NCBI GenBank assembly: GCA_002727315.1
Contig: PBWR01000006.1
Span: 186,001-250,000, forward strand
Direction of reading: 5' to 3'
DNA: 64,000 bases
Source of the DNA: Alphaproteobacteria bacterium
Lineage (GTDB): Bacteria > Pseudomonadota > Alphaproteobacteria > UBA6615
Position numbers and translations under genes: made by a program. Shown piece after piece: positions 17,847 to 26,832 of this stretch (position 1 is the stretch's first letter; each line of letters opens with the position of its first letter). The notes under the pieces were generated by a model. It searched no databases, was not told the origin of the DNA, and saw nothing but the letters and a program-made list of their open reading frames with translations.

Positions 17847-18902
17847 ATGAACGAAACATCTCCGGCGCGGATCGGCGCCTTTGCAGGCGCGGTCCTGATC
17901 GCGGCCGTAACGATATTCTTTCTAGTGCAGGGACGGGACCTTCTGATCCCCATCGCCGTGGCCATCGTCATCTGGTACCTGCTCAACGCGCTGGCCAGTT
18001 TCATGCACCGCATCCCGCTCGGCGGCTGGCAGCTGCCCAACTGGGCCGCCTTTTCACTCGCCGTGATCGTTGTGCTGCTGGCGATCGCACTGGTCGCCGA
18101 GCTGATTAGCGACAACCTGTCCCAGGTCGCCGCCGCCGCCCCGGCCTATCAGACCAATTTCGAAAACCTGGTTGCCGCCGCGTCGCGCCTCGCCGGTTTC
18201 AAGCAACCGCCCGATATCGCCAGCGTCATCGACCAGATCGACCTACGTGCGCTGATCGGGAACTTTGCCTCCACCGCGGCCGGGTTCGCGGGATCCTTCG
18301 GTATCGTGCTCGTCTATGTGGTGTTTCTCCTGATCGAGCAGGGCAGCTTCGAGAACAAGTTCAACGCCCTTTTCCCGGATTCCGAGCACCGCCAGGAGGT
18401 CCGCGACCTGCTGCATCGCATGCAGGAGCAGATTCAAACCTACGTCGCAATCAAGACACTGACGAGCGCCATGACCGGCATCATCAGCTACGTCATCCTG
18501 CTGCTGGTAGGGGTCGACTTTGCCGGGTTCTGGGGCTTCATCATCTTCCTTCTGAACTACATCCCGACCATTGGTTCGCTGCTGGGCATCCTGCTGCCGA
18601 CATTGCTGGCGGTGGTCCAGTTCGCGACCGTCGGCCCCGTGCTCACCGTGCTGATCGCGGGCGGCGCAACCCAGTTTGTCATCGGCAATCTCGTCGAACC
18701 GCGCCTAATGGGGTCTTCGCTGAACATCTCGCCGCTGGTCGTGCTGATCTCGCTGGCGGTCTGGGGTAGCATCTGGGGTCTGGCGGGCATGTTCCTTTCC
18801 GTCCCGCTGACCATGATCGTGATGATCGTGTTCTCCTATTTCGGCCCGACCCGGCCGATCGCGATCATGTTGTCGGGGAACGGCAAGATCGACAACCGGT
18901 AG
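17847..18902 (+). CDS. AI-2E transporter (PerM/TqsA) family permease
   Basis: A 351-residue membrane protein with about seven to eight segments. The N-terminal pair is AFAGAVLIAAVTIFFLVQG and LIPIAVAIVIWYLLNALAS. A long soluble loop follows, then the family's most conserved block FIIFLLNYIPTIGSLLGILL, then LVEPRLMGSSLNISPLVVLIS and WGLAGMFLSVPLTMIVMIV. The family includes TqsA (AI-2 export) and sodium/proton antiporters, so the cargo cannot be named. The start ATG at 17847 is chosen by the first membrane helix; upstream in-frame codons look non-coding. Confidence 0.88.
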   Translation: MNETSPARIGAFAGAVLIAAVTIFFLVQGRDLLIPIAVAIVIWYLLNALASFMHRIPLGGWQLPNWAAFSLAVIVVLLAIALVAELISDNLSQVAAAAPAYQTNFENLVAAASRLAGFKQPPDIASVIDQIDLRALIGNFASTAAGFAGSFGIVLVYVVFLLIEQGSFENKFNALFPDSEHRQEVRDLLHRMQEQIQTYVAIKTLTSAMTGIISYVILLLVGVDFAGFWGFIIFLLNYIPTIGSLLGILLPTLLAVVQFATVGPVLTVLIAGGATQFVIGNLVEPRLMGSSLNISPLVVLISLAVWGSIWGLAGMFLSVPLTMIVMIVFSYFGPTRPIAIMLSGNGKIDNR

Positions 18903-18930
18903 CCGCCAGGCTGCAGAGGGCAACACCAAC

Positions 18931-19217
18931 ATGATGAAGGACGCCGATCAGGACGCCGTCGATCGCGCGGTGCGCGATGTGCATGCGTTCCTCGACAAGG
19001 CACAACGTCTGGAAACGGGCAGCGTTCGCGCCATCGCCGACCAGTTTCGCGCCGAAGCCGCACTGGCCCGCACCATAGGCACGTCTACGATGCCATCGCG
19101 GAATATTTCGAGCATGCCGCCGACACGCGCGAGAAGTCCGATCCCGATCACGGGCACGGGATCGGCGATGTGGTCCAGGCCCTGGTCGAAAACCTGGACG
19201 ACGACGAAAAGGACTAG
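18931..19217 (+). pseudogene. small acidic helical protein, apparent one-base frameshift
   Basis: From ATG at 18931 (or 18934) the frame encodes a charged helical N-terminus (MMKDADQDAVDRAVRDVHAF, LETGSVRAIADQFRAEAALAR). After about 19070 this frame turns into low-quality sequence, while the frame shifted by one base reads HVYDAIAEYFEHAADTREK, GIGDVVQALVENLDDDEKD and stops at 19215-19217. Joined, it would be about 95 residues with no known domain. One missing base between 19060 and 19080 explains it. It follows the AI-2E permease by 28 bases and converges with the coxL-like gene. Function unknown. Confidence 0.6.
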
Positions 19218-19220
19218 CGC

Positions 19221-21560
19221 CTACTCAGCGGCCTCGGCCGCACCCTTGTCGATCAGCTCGGTCAGGTACTGGGGGTCGACCGGGTAGTAGTCGATCTCCA
19301 CACCGAAATCCTCGAGCGCGTTCTCGATCGCCGCGACGACCGCCGCAGCCGCCGGGATCGTGCCCCCCTCGCCCGCACCCTTGACCCCGAGCGAGTTCAG
19401 CGGCGAGGGCGTCTCCATGTGGGTGATGTCGATGCGCGGCATCTCGCTGGCCAGCGGCAGCAGATACTCACCATAGTTCGTCGTCAGCGGCTGGCCCTGA
19501 TCGTCATAGATCATGCGCTCGAACAGCGCGTTGCCGATGCCGTGCACGACGCCACCCTCAATCTGGCCCTTCACCACGATCGGATTAATCATGACGCCGC
19601 AATCATGGGCGACCGAGTAGCGCAGAACGCGGACTTCGCCTGTCGCGGGATCGACCTCCACCTCGGCAACATTCGAGCCGCAGGCGATGGGCGATCCGCT
19701 GGACCCGTCAAAGGATGTCGCCTCGAGCAGCGGATCGAATCCCGCCGGGACCCGCATCGCCGACGGCGGCGACAGCTGGACGGCCAGCTCCCCCAAGGTG
19801 ATCGAGAGATCGGGCGCACCGTTCACGCGCACGACCCCGTCCTCGATATCGAGATCGGCCTCCGACGCCTCGAGCACTTCGGCCGCCAGCTTCAGCGCCT
19901 TCTCGCGCACCTGGGTCGCCGCATCGAAGGCCGAGGGGCCGACATTCGCGGCCACGCGGCTGCCGATGGTGCCCACGCCGTGGGAAAACTTCGCCGTGTC
20001 GGCGGATTCAAACAGGATGTCCTCGGGCGAGACGCCCACCTGTTCGGCCACGATCATGGCGATCATCGTATGATGGCCCTGGCCCTGGCTGGCCGCGCCG
20101 GTTCGCACGGCGACCTTGCCCGATGCCTCGACCCGCACGGTCGTGCCTTCATAGGGCCCCATGCCCGTATCCTCGATGCAGGATGAAATGCCGATACCCA
20201 GATAACGGCCCTCCGCGCGGGCAGCAGCCTGGCGCGCCGGGAAATCGTTGTAGTCGGCCAGCTCCAGCACCTTGTCGAGCAGTGCCTCGTAATTCCCGCT
20301 GTCGTAGACGCAAGGCACACCACCGCGCAGCGTGGCGCCGGTTTCGTAGGGCATCTGATCCGGGCGGACATAGTTGCGCCGCCGCACCTCATCAGGCGCA
20401 ATGCCCAACTCGCGCGAAACCGTCTGGATCATGCGCTCGACCGCGTAGATCCCGTTGGGGCGGCCCGCGCCGCGGACCGGCGAATTGGGTACGGTATTGG
20501 TGAACACGATATCGACGCCGACATCGATGGCCGGAATGGAATAGGCGCCGGGCAACGGAGTCAGTGAACTGTTCGGCAACAGGATGCCGTAGGGAACGAA
20601 AGCGCCGTTCTCGTGGGTGATCTTGCCGCGCAGTCCGAGAATCTTGCCCTCGCTCGTGCAGGCCACCTCGAGGTCCCAATGCTGATCGCGTTGGGTCGTG
20701 GTCGACATGAAGTGTTCGCGCCGATCCTCGATCCACTTGACCGGGCGTTCCATGAAACGCGCGACAAGCGGGATTACGATCTCCTCGGGGTAGAAACCGG
20801 CCTTCGGCCCGAAACCGCCTCCGACGTCCGGCGCGATCACGCGAACGCGCTCCTCGGGTTCGTCGAGCCATTTCCCGAGTGCGCGGCGGATCAGGTAGGG
20901 CGACTGGGCCGAGGTCCAGAGGGTCAGCCCGTCGCCCCAGGGATCGTCGCGGCCGATGCAGCCGCGGGTTTCCATCGAATGGCAACCACCACGATGCTGC
21001 ATGAAGGCAGCTGAGAAAACATGGTCGGCCTTCGCGAAGGCGTCCTCGATGTCCCCGAACTGGGAGCGCATGCGTCCCATCAGGTTCGAATTCATATCGG
21101 CATGCGCCAGCGGCGCACCGTCATCCAGGGCGGTCATGACATTCACCACCGCCGGGAGCACCTCATAGTCGACGTCGATCAGCGCAACGGCATCCTCGGC
21201 GATCGCTCGGCTGTCCGCTACTACGACGGCCACGGCCTCACCGACATAGCAAACCTCGTCCTTCGCCAGCGGATACTGTGTCCGGTCCTGCTCGATGACC
21301 GGTGCCGGATAGAGTTGGTTCATCCGATGGCTGTATTGCGGCCCCAAGTCGACATGGGTGAACACACGATGGACACCGGGCAACGCAGCTGCCCGCGATG
21401 TGTCGATCGCGCGAATCTTCGCGTGTGCGTGCGACGCACGCAAGAATGCAGCGTGCAGCATGCCCTCCAGCGTGATGTCATCGACATAGCGCCCATGCCC
21501 GGTAATCAGCCGGGGGTCTTCCATGCGCTGGACTTCGGCTCCGATATAGCGAACACCCAT
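19221..21560 (-). CDS. CoxL-like molybdopterin-binding subunit (xanthine oxidase family)
   Basis: A 779-residue large subunit of a molybdenum hydroxylase. The N-domain starts GVRYIGAEVQRMEDPRLITG; molybdopterin contacts include GGGFGPKAGFYPEE and QGQGHHTMIAMIVAEQ; the catalytic Glu is in VKGAGEGGTIPAAAAVV. The active-site loop reads NSPVRGAGRPNG. True aerobic CO dehydrogenase (form I) has AYRCSFR; form II has AYRGAGR. This loop has no Cys and matches only the RGAGR end, so CO oxidation is unlikely and the substrate is probably an aldehyde, N-heterocycle or similar. Last gene of the coxG-M-S-L operon, 3 bases after coxS. Confidence 0.9.
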   Translation of the reverse strand: MGVRYIGAEVQRMEDPRLITGHGRYVDDITLEGMLHAAFLRASHAHAKIRAIDTSRAAALPGVHRVFTHVDLGPQYSHRMNQLYPAPVIEQDRTQYPLAKDEVCYVGEAVAVVVADSRAIAEDAVALIDVDYEVLPAVVNVMTALDDGAPLAHADMNSNLMGRMRSQFGDIEDAFAKADHVFSAAFMQHRGGCHSMETRGCIGRDDPWGDGLTLWTSAQSPYLIRRALGKWLDEPEERVRVIAPDVGGGFGPKAGFYPEEIVIPLVARFMERPVKWIEDRREHFMSTTTQRDQHWDLEVACTSEGKILGLRGKITHENGAFVPYGILLPNSSLTPLPGAYSIPAIDVGVDIVFTNTVPNSPVRGAGRPNGIYAVERMIQTVSRELGIAPDEVRRRNYVRPDQMPYETGATLRGGVPCVYDSGNYEALLDKVLELADYNDFPARQAAARAEGRYLGIGISSCIEDTGMGPYEGTTVRVEASGKVAVRTGAASQGQGHHTMIAMIVAEQVGVSPEDILFESADTAKFSHGVGTIGSRVAANVGPSAFDAATQVREKALKLAAEVLEASEADLDIEDGVVRVNGAPDLSITLGELAVQLSPPSAMRVPAGFDPLLEATSFDGSSGSPIACGSNVAEVEVDPATGEVRVLRYSVAHDCGVMINPIVVKGQIEGGVVHGIGNALFERMIYDDQGQPLTTNYGEYLLPLASEMPRIDITHMETPSPLNSLGVKGAGEGGTIPAAAAVVAAIENALEDFGVEIDYYPVDPQYLTELIDKGAAEAAE

Positions 21561-21563
21561 GGG

Positions 21564-22046
21564 TCAGCCCTCCTGCATCGTCTTGGCGGCGTCGAGCGCG
21601 GCATTGACGATGCCTTGGTAGCCGGTGCACCGGCAGATGTTGCCCGAAATGGCCTCGCGGATTTCCTTTTCATCCGCATCGGGATGGTCACGAAGGAATG
21701 CGGTCAGGGACGTCAGCATCCCCGGCGTACAGAAACCGCACTGCAAACCATGATGCTCCCAGAACGCCTCCTGAAGCGGTGACAGGGTGCCATCGGCGTT
21801 GGCCAGCCCCTCGATGGTCGTCACCTCGTGCCCGTTCGCCTGCACGGCAAGCATCAGGCAGGAGCGGACGGCCTCGCCATCCAGCAGCACGGTGCAGGCA
21901 CCGCACACGCCGTGCTCGCAACCCATATGGGTGCCGGTCAGGCCAATCGTGTGGCGCAGGAAATCACCCAGGCTGGTGCGAGTCTCGGCGGTGGCCGTGT
22001 GGCTCTCGCCGTTCACGGTCAATGTGATGTCGCGGGTATCAGCCAT
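21564..22046 (-). CDS. CoxS-like (2Fe-2S) subunit
   Basis: A 160-residue small subunit. The plant-type ferredoxin cluster is seen in MGCEHGVCGACTVLLDGEAV and the second cluster in CGFCTPGMLTSL and ISGNICRCTGYQGI, the standard four-plus-four Cys of the xanthine oxidase family. It passes electrons from molybdenum to FAD. Start ATG lies 2 bases past the coxM stop, so the genes are tightly coupled. No Tat signal is needed on this subunit and none is seen. Confidence 0.93.
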   Translation of the reverse strand: MADTRDITLTVNGESHTATAETRTSLGDFLRHTIGLTGTHMGCEHGVCGACTVLLDGEAVRSCLMLAVQANGHEVTTIEGLANADGTLSPLQEAFWEHHGLQCGFCTPGMLTSLTAFLRDHPDADEKEIREAISGNICRCTGYQGIVNAALDAAKTMQEG

Positions 22047-22048
22047 GA

Positions 22049-22915
22049 TCAGGCACTCCCGTTGAGGTTGTTGGCCGCTGCGTTGAGCGCACGCTCGGTC
22101 AAGGTCGCGGCGAGTCGCTGGCGGTATTCAGAAGAGACATAGGCATCGGACATGGCGTCGATGCCACGCGCGAGCTCTGCCGCGGCGCGGAAGGTATCGG
22201 CACCGGGCGCCTCGCCGACGAGTGCGGCTTCGGCCGCATCCAAGCGGAGCGGGCGAACATCGACCCCGCCCAGCGAAATCGCGGCCCGGCTGATCTTGCC
22301 ACCCTCGACCGCCAGCAACGCAGCGACGGCGACGATGGCAAAGTCGCCGTGGCGGCGGGCATACTCGACGAAGCCGTGGCCGACATTGCCCGACCAGCAC
22401 GGCACACTGACAGCGGTCAGGATCTCGTCCGGCCCGATCGACGGCATCATGTAGGCGAGCGGCCATTCGGCAAACGGGACCGCACGTGCACCATCGGGGC
22501 CCTGCACCGTCAGCGTCGCGTCATAGGCTGCCATCAGGCAGGGCAGCTCCGCGGCCGGGTCCAGGTGACAGAGGCTGCCGCCGATCGTGCCCCGGTTGCG
22601 GGTCTGAAAATGACCGACCCAGTTGAGGGCTCCGGGAATGATCGGGGCCTTCTCGGCGATCGTCCCGTCACGCATCAGGTCGCGCTGACGGGTCATCGCG
22701 CCGATCTCCAGGGTATCGCGCGCATCCCTGATTCCGGCGATCCCCTCAATCCCGTTCAGATCGATGACGTGATCGGGAACAACGAAGCGCATATTCAGCA
22801 TGGGCATGAGCGACTGTCCGCCGGCCAGCACCTTGGAATCCTCGTGCTGGGCCAGTAACGCGACGGCTTCGTCGGCCGTCGTCGGGTCATGATAGGTAAA
22901 GGGCGCCGGTTTCAT
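22049..22915 (-). CDS. CoxM-like FAD-binding subunit
   Basis: A 288-residue medium subunit. The FAD-binding motifs are VLAGGQSLMPMLNMR near residue 31 and NRGTIGGSLCHLDPAAELP near 110, as in CO and nicotine dehydrogenase medium subunits. The C-terminal domain is the usual CO_deh_flav_C fold. It receives electrons from the iron-sulfur subunit and passes them to a quinone or other acceptor. It is the second gene of the operon, 34 bases after coxG. Confidence 0.93.
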   Translation of the reverse strand: MKPAPFTYHDPTTADEAVALLAQHEDSKVLAGGQSLMPMLNMRFVVPDHVIDLNGIEGIAGIRDARDTLEIGAMTRQRDLMRDGTIAEKAPIIPGALNWVGHFQTRNRGTIGGSLCHLDPAAELPCLMAAYDATLTVQGPDGARAVPFAEWPLAYMMPSIGPDEILTAVSVPCWSGNVGHGFVEYARRHGDFAIVAVAALLAVEGGKISRAAISLGGVDVRPLRLDAAEAALVGEAPGADTFRAAAELARGIDAMSDAYVSSEYRQRLAATLTERALNAAANNLNGSA

Positions 22916-22949
22916 CGGTACGCCTCCGATTGTCGGTTCGGTTGAATGC

Positions 22950-23570
22950 TCATTTTCCCTCCGCCTTGCCGCCTAACGCGCCGCGGATCACCGACCAGAG
23001 CGCGCGAAAGACCAGGCTGATACCCGAAATGGAATTGTCGGCCGCGGCCGGCGCGGGTGCGTCCGAAGGCGGCTGAGATGCGGGGGTGTCTTCGGATACC
23101 TCTGCCGGCGCGTCCGCCGCCGACCCGATTTCGGCCTCCAGGTTCTTAGCGAAATCGCCGATGATCTGACCGGCGATCGCATCAATCAGGCCCGTCGCGC
23201 GGCCGTACTGCGCAATCGAACCGCTGAGATCGACCTCGGAGGTGATATCGACCCGGCTCTGGCCGCCATCTTCGACGAGCGCGAAATGGACACTCGCTTC
23301 CGCCGCACCGCGGCCCTTCGTGTCATTTCCCTTGGCCTGGACCGTGGCCGTGCGCGCAGCCTCGTCGAGCGCGACGATCTCTGCCTCGCCCGAAAACGTC
23401 AGCGAGACCGGCCCGACACGCAGCTTTGCGTTGCCGCGATAGGTGCGCTCACCCACAACCTCGGTGAGTTCGGCGCCCGGCATGCAGGGTGCGATCCGCG
23501 GCACGTCGAGCAGGATTTCCCAAGCGACGTCCGGCGGCGCTGGCACGGTGAAACTGTTCTCAAGTTGCAT
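22950..23570 (-). CDS. CoxG-like SRPBCC-domain protein
   Basis: A 206-residue protein starting MQLENSFTVPAPPDVAWEIL, the START/SRPBCC fold of CoxG, through about residue 145. A Pro/Ala-rich linker (about 146-175) then leads to a C-terminal amphipathic or membrane-attached segment (SISGISLVFRALWSVIRGAL). In CO dehydrogenase systems CoxG anchors the enzyme to the inner membrane and helps quinone access. I place the start at ATG 23570 with GGGGATT upstream; the frame upstream is longer but off-pattern. First gene of the operon. Confidence 0.88.
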   Translation of the reverse strand: MQLENSFTVPAPPDVAWEILLDVPRIAPCMPGAELTEVVGERTYRGNAKLRVGPVSLTFSGEAEIVALDEAARTATVQAKGNDTKGRGAAEASVHFALVEDGGQSRVDITSEVDLSGSIAQYGRATGLIDAIAGQIIGDFAKNLEAEIGSAADAPAEVSEDTPASQPPSDAPAPAAADNSISGISLVFRALWSVIRGALGGKAEGK

Positions 23571-23699
23571 CGGAATCCCCGTCCCACTTCCCATCGACGA
23601 AGAGCGTTCTCGACGCGCCCTGTTGTCAGGCCCGCACACTAATTTTCTTATTATGGAATCGCAACCGGCGCCCACGCCACGATCGGCATGATGTGTGGA

Positions 23700-24518
23700 C
23701 TAAATTCCGGAGTCCTGGCCGTGCACATGGTAGGCGATATCGCGGACCGGCTTGCGCCCCTCGCTGTCGACACCGGTGGGCAGCCAGGCGCAGAGATTGG
23801 CACCCGGCGACCAGACCGTCTCGCACGGCCCCGGCACGAAGAATTCCACGAAGACGAACTCGGAATCGGTCTCGTTGATGAAGGCGTGGGGCTCATGCTG
23901 ATAATTGTAGAGCAGATCGCCCGCCTTCAGCCGTGTCGCCTCGCCGTCGAGCATCGCCGTGCCTTCGCCGGCCAGCACATACTGGAAATGCTCGGCACCC
24001 ACATGATGGTGCTCGGGTGCCGCCGTACCCGGCGGGTAGCTGATCATCTCACCCTTGAATGCCTCGGTGCCCGCCAGCGCGGGCGTGGCCAGGTAGATCC
24101 GGCTGCGTGCATCGTGTTCGGACTGGAGCACGGGTTCGCGGGTCCAGTCGACGCAGCGCAGCTCCGTGGGCATGTTGGCGATGTCCGGGTCGAATCGCCC
24201 GGCATCGGGCACCCGGGCAACCATGATTCGGGTGTCGTCGGCGTCGGCCTCGAATCCGCCCGTAAACCCGAACGGCAGATAGGCGATGTGATCGACCGTC
24301 AGCGCCTCGCCGCCAACCGTGCCGCTGCCCGAGAGGACCTGAAGCCAGCCGACCGCGCCGTCATCGAGCGCCAGTTCGTGGCTCGCGCCGGCATCCATGG
24401 CAACATGATCGAGTTCGATCTGGTCGTTGCCGATATTCTTCGCCCGCAGCAGCGCCGAAACCCGGCATCCCGCTGAATCGACCGCGGCGACATCGTCACC
24501 TCTGATAATGATCGGCAC
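23700..24518 (-). CDS. bicupin-domain protein
   Basis: A 272-residue protein with two cupin barrels. The N-terminal barrel (about 25-110) is degenerate; the C-terminal one has the metal motif PEHHHVGAEHFQYVLAGEG and the second motif HEPHAFINETDSEFVFVEFF. The start is GTG at 24518, supported by GGGAGG six bases upstream; the frame continues upstream into the tRNA gene, which excludes the longer reading. It lies between the cox operon and the tRNA. Cupins of this shape include dioxygenases and isomerases; no specific substrate can be proposed. Confidence 0.82.
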   Translation of the reverse strand: MPIIIRGDDVAAVDSAGCRVSALLRAKNIGNDQIELDHVAMDAGASHELALDDGAVGWLQVLSGSGTVGGEALTVDHIAYLPFGFTGGFEADADDTRIMVARVPDAGRFDPDIANMPTELRCVDWTREPVLQSEHDARSRIYLATPALAGTEAFKGEMISYPPGTAAPEHHHVGAEHFQYVLAGEGTAMLDGEATRLKAGDLLYNYQHEPHAFINETDSEFVFVEFFVPGPCETVWSPGANLCAWLPTGVDSEGRKPVRDIAYHVHGQDSGI

Positions 24519-24548
24519 GGCAGCCTCCCAAGTGTAATGCGCATCGAA

Positions 24549-24635
24549 TGGTGCCCCCGGGGAGACTTGAACTCCCACGTTCTTGCGAACAACAGATTTT
24601 GAGTCTGCCGCGTCTACCAATTCCGCCACAGGGGC
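24549..24635 (-). tRNA. tRNA-Leu (anticodon CAA)
   Basis: Read on the minus strand the sequence starts GCCCCTG and its seven-base acceptor arm pairs with CGGGGGC at the 3' end (one G-U pair). The anticodon arm is GCAGA / TCTGT with loop CTCAAAA, giving anticodon CAA for UUG. A long variable arm (about 13 bases) and the GGTAGACGC D-loop are typical of tRNA-Leu. The terminal CCA is encoded (24549-24551). TGGGAGTTCAAGTCTCCC forms the T arm. Confidence 0.95.
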
Positions 24636-24777
24636 CCCGTGTCGAACGCACCCTGCATAAGTCCCCGGACCTCGGGCCGTCAACCATTGCAAACCGAACC
24701 GATGTGACCACCGTCACTTCAATCGTGTTCAGGGATCGCTACCTGTGGGTCACGGGAACAACAACGTGAGACGCACG

Positions 24778-25020
24778 ATGTTCAACGAGATGCGAAAAAT
24801 CGCCGGAATCACCGTCGTCTGGTTTGCGATGCTGGGCATTCTGACAGTTTGGCCGGATACGCCGGCCGCCGATGTTCAGACCTCCGGCCGGTCCGTCGCC
24901 TCGTCCGCAGACCCGGCCGGCACCCTGCATCAGGCAAGGTATGTTTATACTGGTTTGTGGGTCGCCGACGGGCGCAACGACGGGACCGTGGTCTATCTGC
25001 GCGAGATCAAACGCCGCTAG
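24778..25020 (+). CDS. small membrane-anchored hypothetical protein
   Basis: About 80 residues from ATG 24778; GTG codons at 24745 or 24766 could extend it. One hydrophobic helix (AGITVVWFAMLGILTVW) near the N-terminus is followed by a low-complexity Ala/Ser stretch and a C-terminal TGLWVADGRNDGTVVYLREI. It looks like a secreted or singly anchored periplasmic protein. No ribosome site is clear. I do not recognise a family. The next gene (YqaA-like) is 88 bases downstream on the same strand. Confidence 0.55.
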   Translation: MFNEMRKIAGITVVWFAMLGILTVWPDTPAADVQTSGRSVASSADPAGTLHQARYVYTGLWVADGRNDGTVVYLREIKRR

Positions 25021-25108
25021 CCGGACCACGCGATCATGGACAGTCACGCAGCGTCCTGTTACGAGGCCGCCCGTATCCGGCGAACACACGCCGGAGCGTG
25101 GAGGCAGC

Positions 25109-25690
25109 ATGCTGCAGGCAACCTACGATTGGACGATGCGGCTCGGCGCATCCCGCCACGCCGTCTGGGCGCTGGCGGGCGTCGCCTTCGTGGAAAGCTC
25201 GTTCTTTCCCATCCCGCCCGATATCCTGCTGATCCCCATGATCCTGGCCGCGCGGACCCGGGCCTGGCGCCTGGCGGCCATCTGCACGATCGCCTCCGTC
25301 CTCGGCGGCTATTTCGGTTATCTGGTCGGGCTCACCGTGTTCGAGACGGTGGGCGAACCCGTGATCGCCTTCTATGGCCTGGAACAGGCCTTCGCGCGTT
25401 TCACCACCCAGTACAATGAATTGGGGGCGTGGATCGTCGCGATCTTCGGCGTCACCCCGTTTCCCTACAAGGTCGTGACCATCGCCAGCGGGGTCACCCA
25501 GTTGGACCCCGTGGTCTTCGGCATCGCATCGCTTGCCTCACGCGGTGCCCGCTTCTTTCTGGTCGCGGCCCTGATTTGGTATTTCGGCCCGCCGATCCGC
25601 GCATTTGTCGAACGCTATCTGGGCTGGGTCGCACTCGCCTTCGTGGTCCTCCTCGTCAGCGGTTTCGTGCTGATCAAGTTTGTCTTCTAG
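25109..25690 (+). CDS. YqaA family (DedA/VTT-fold) membrane protein
   Basis: A 193-residue protein with the VTT/SNARE-associated fold of YqaA and DedA: VAFVESSFFPIPPDILLIPM carries the conserved acidic residue and Pro pair of the first re-entrant loop, and GVTPFPYKVVTIASGV the second loop. Five or so membrane segments follow the family plan. DedA relatives act in phospholipid or undecaprenyl-phosphate flipping. Start ATG has GGAGG four bases upstream. Followed after 32 bases by dsbB. Confidence 0.88.
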   Translation: MLQATYDWTMRLGASRHAVWALAGVAFVESSFFPIPPDILLIPMILAARTRAWRLAAICTIASVLGGYFGYLVGLTVFETVGEPVIAFYGLEQAFARFTTQYNELGAWIVAIFGVTPFPYKVVTIASGVTQLDPVVFGIASLASRGARFFLVAALIWYFGPPIRAFVERYLGWVALAFVVLLVSGFVLIKFVF

Positions 25691-25722
25691 CGCCTCCCCA
25701 TGGCGAACCCCATATAAGTCCT

Positions 25723-26253
25723 ATGGCTGTCCCCGAAATCCGTTCCCGCCTGCTTGCGCAGCCACGCCTCTGGCCGGCGCTCACACTCGCCGCCAGCGCG
25801 GCCATGCTCGCCACGGCCTGGGGATTTCAGCTCATCGGCGGGTTTGAGCCCTGCACGCTGTGCATCTACCAGCGCTGGCCCTACTGGATCATGATCGTGC
25901 TTGCCGCGCTCGGCGTGCTGGCGGCCCGCCGGATGGGGGTTCGCGGGCTGGTCATATTTGCGGGTGCCGGTGCCATTGTGTTTCTGGGAGGCGCCGGGGT
26001 GGCCGGGTTTCACGTCGGCGTCGAACAGGGCTGGTGGGAAGGCCTGTCGACCTGCGGCGGCGGCCTTGACGATCCCGGCATGTCGATCGAGGAACTCAAG
26101 CACCGGTTGCTGTCCACCAAGCTGGTGCGCTGCGACGACGTGACATGGTCCCTGTTCGGTATTTCCATGGCGGGCTACAATTTCCTCATCTCGCTCGCCC
26201 TCGCGGGGGCTTCGTTGTGGGCGGCGCGAGGCTTCTGGCGGATGACGGCATGA
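25723..26253 (+). CDS. dsbB: disulfide bond formation protein B
   Basis: A 176-residue inner-membrane protein with four helices. The first periplasmic loop has the redox pair in GGFEPCTLCIYQRWPYW, and the second has STCGGG and KLVRCDDV, matching the two Cys pairs of DsbB that pass electrons from DsbA to quinone. RCDDVTWSLFGISMAGYNFL is the usual helix-4 start. The stop overlaps the Coq7 start (ATGA), so the two are coupled; linking a quinone-dependent oxidase with a quinone synthesis enzyme is sensible. Confidence 0.92.
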   Translation: MAVPEIRSRLLAQPRLWPALTLAASAAMLATAWGFQLIGGFEPCTLCIYQRWPYWIMIVLAALGVLAARRMGVRGLVIFAGAGAIVFLGGAGVAGFHVGVEQGWWEGLSTCGGGLDDPGMSIEELKHRLLSTKLVRCDDVTWSLFGISMAGYNFLISLALAGASLWAARGFWRMTA

Positions 26254-26825
26254 GCGATCACGACCACAGGCATCCGAAACGAACCGGCGGGAACCGCCTG
26301 CCCGGCGATCCCTATCCCGAGACCCTGGTGGAACGCATGATCCGGGTGGACCACGCCGGGGAATACGGCGCCGCGCGAATCTATGCCGGCCAACTCGCGG
26401 TGCTCGGCCGCCGCCCGGTCGGCGACACTATCCGGCACATGGCCGAGCAGGAGCAGCGCCATCTCGACGCCTTCAACGAACTGGTCGCGGATCGGCGGGT
26501 ACGGCCGACCCTGCTGACACCGGTATGGCATGCGGCAGGTTTCGCGCTGGGGGCCGCCACGGCGGCGATGGGCGAACGCGCGGCCATGGCCTGCACCGTC
26601 GCCGTCGAAGACGTGATCCAGGATCACTATGCTGACCAGTCGGCGCAACTGGGCGATGACGAGGCCGAACTGCGCGACCTGATCGACGAGTTTCGCGCCG
26701 AGGAGATCGAGCACAAGGAAACCGGGCTCGCGCACGAGGCCGAACAGGCGCCGGGTTATCGGCTGATGTCGGAGTTCATCAAGGCGGGCACGCGGACCGC
26801 GATCTGGCTGTCGACGCGGGTCTAG
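26250..26825 (+). CDS. coq7: demethoxyubiquinone hydroxylase (Coq7)
   Basis: A 191-residue di-iron monooxygenase. Iron-binding motifs are IRVDHAGEYGAARIYAG, the EQEQRH helix, a third Glu in CTVAVEDVIQDHY and the last EEIEHKE. It performs the C6 (last) hydroxylation of ubiquinone synthesis, on the membrane face. Many alphaproteobacteria use Coq7 in place of UbiF. Starts inside the dsbB stop. Confidence 0.94.
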   Translation: MSDHDHRHPKRTGGNRLPGDPYPETLVERMIRVDHAGEYGAARIYAGQLAVLGRRPVGDTIRHMAEQEQRHLDAFNELVADRRVRPTLLTPVWHAAGFALGAATAAMGERAAMACTVAVEDVIQDHYADQSAQLGDDEAELRDLIDEFRAEEIEHKETGLAHEAEQAPGYRLMSEFIKAGTRTAIWLSTRV

Positions 26826-26832
26826 GCGCCGC

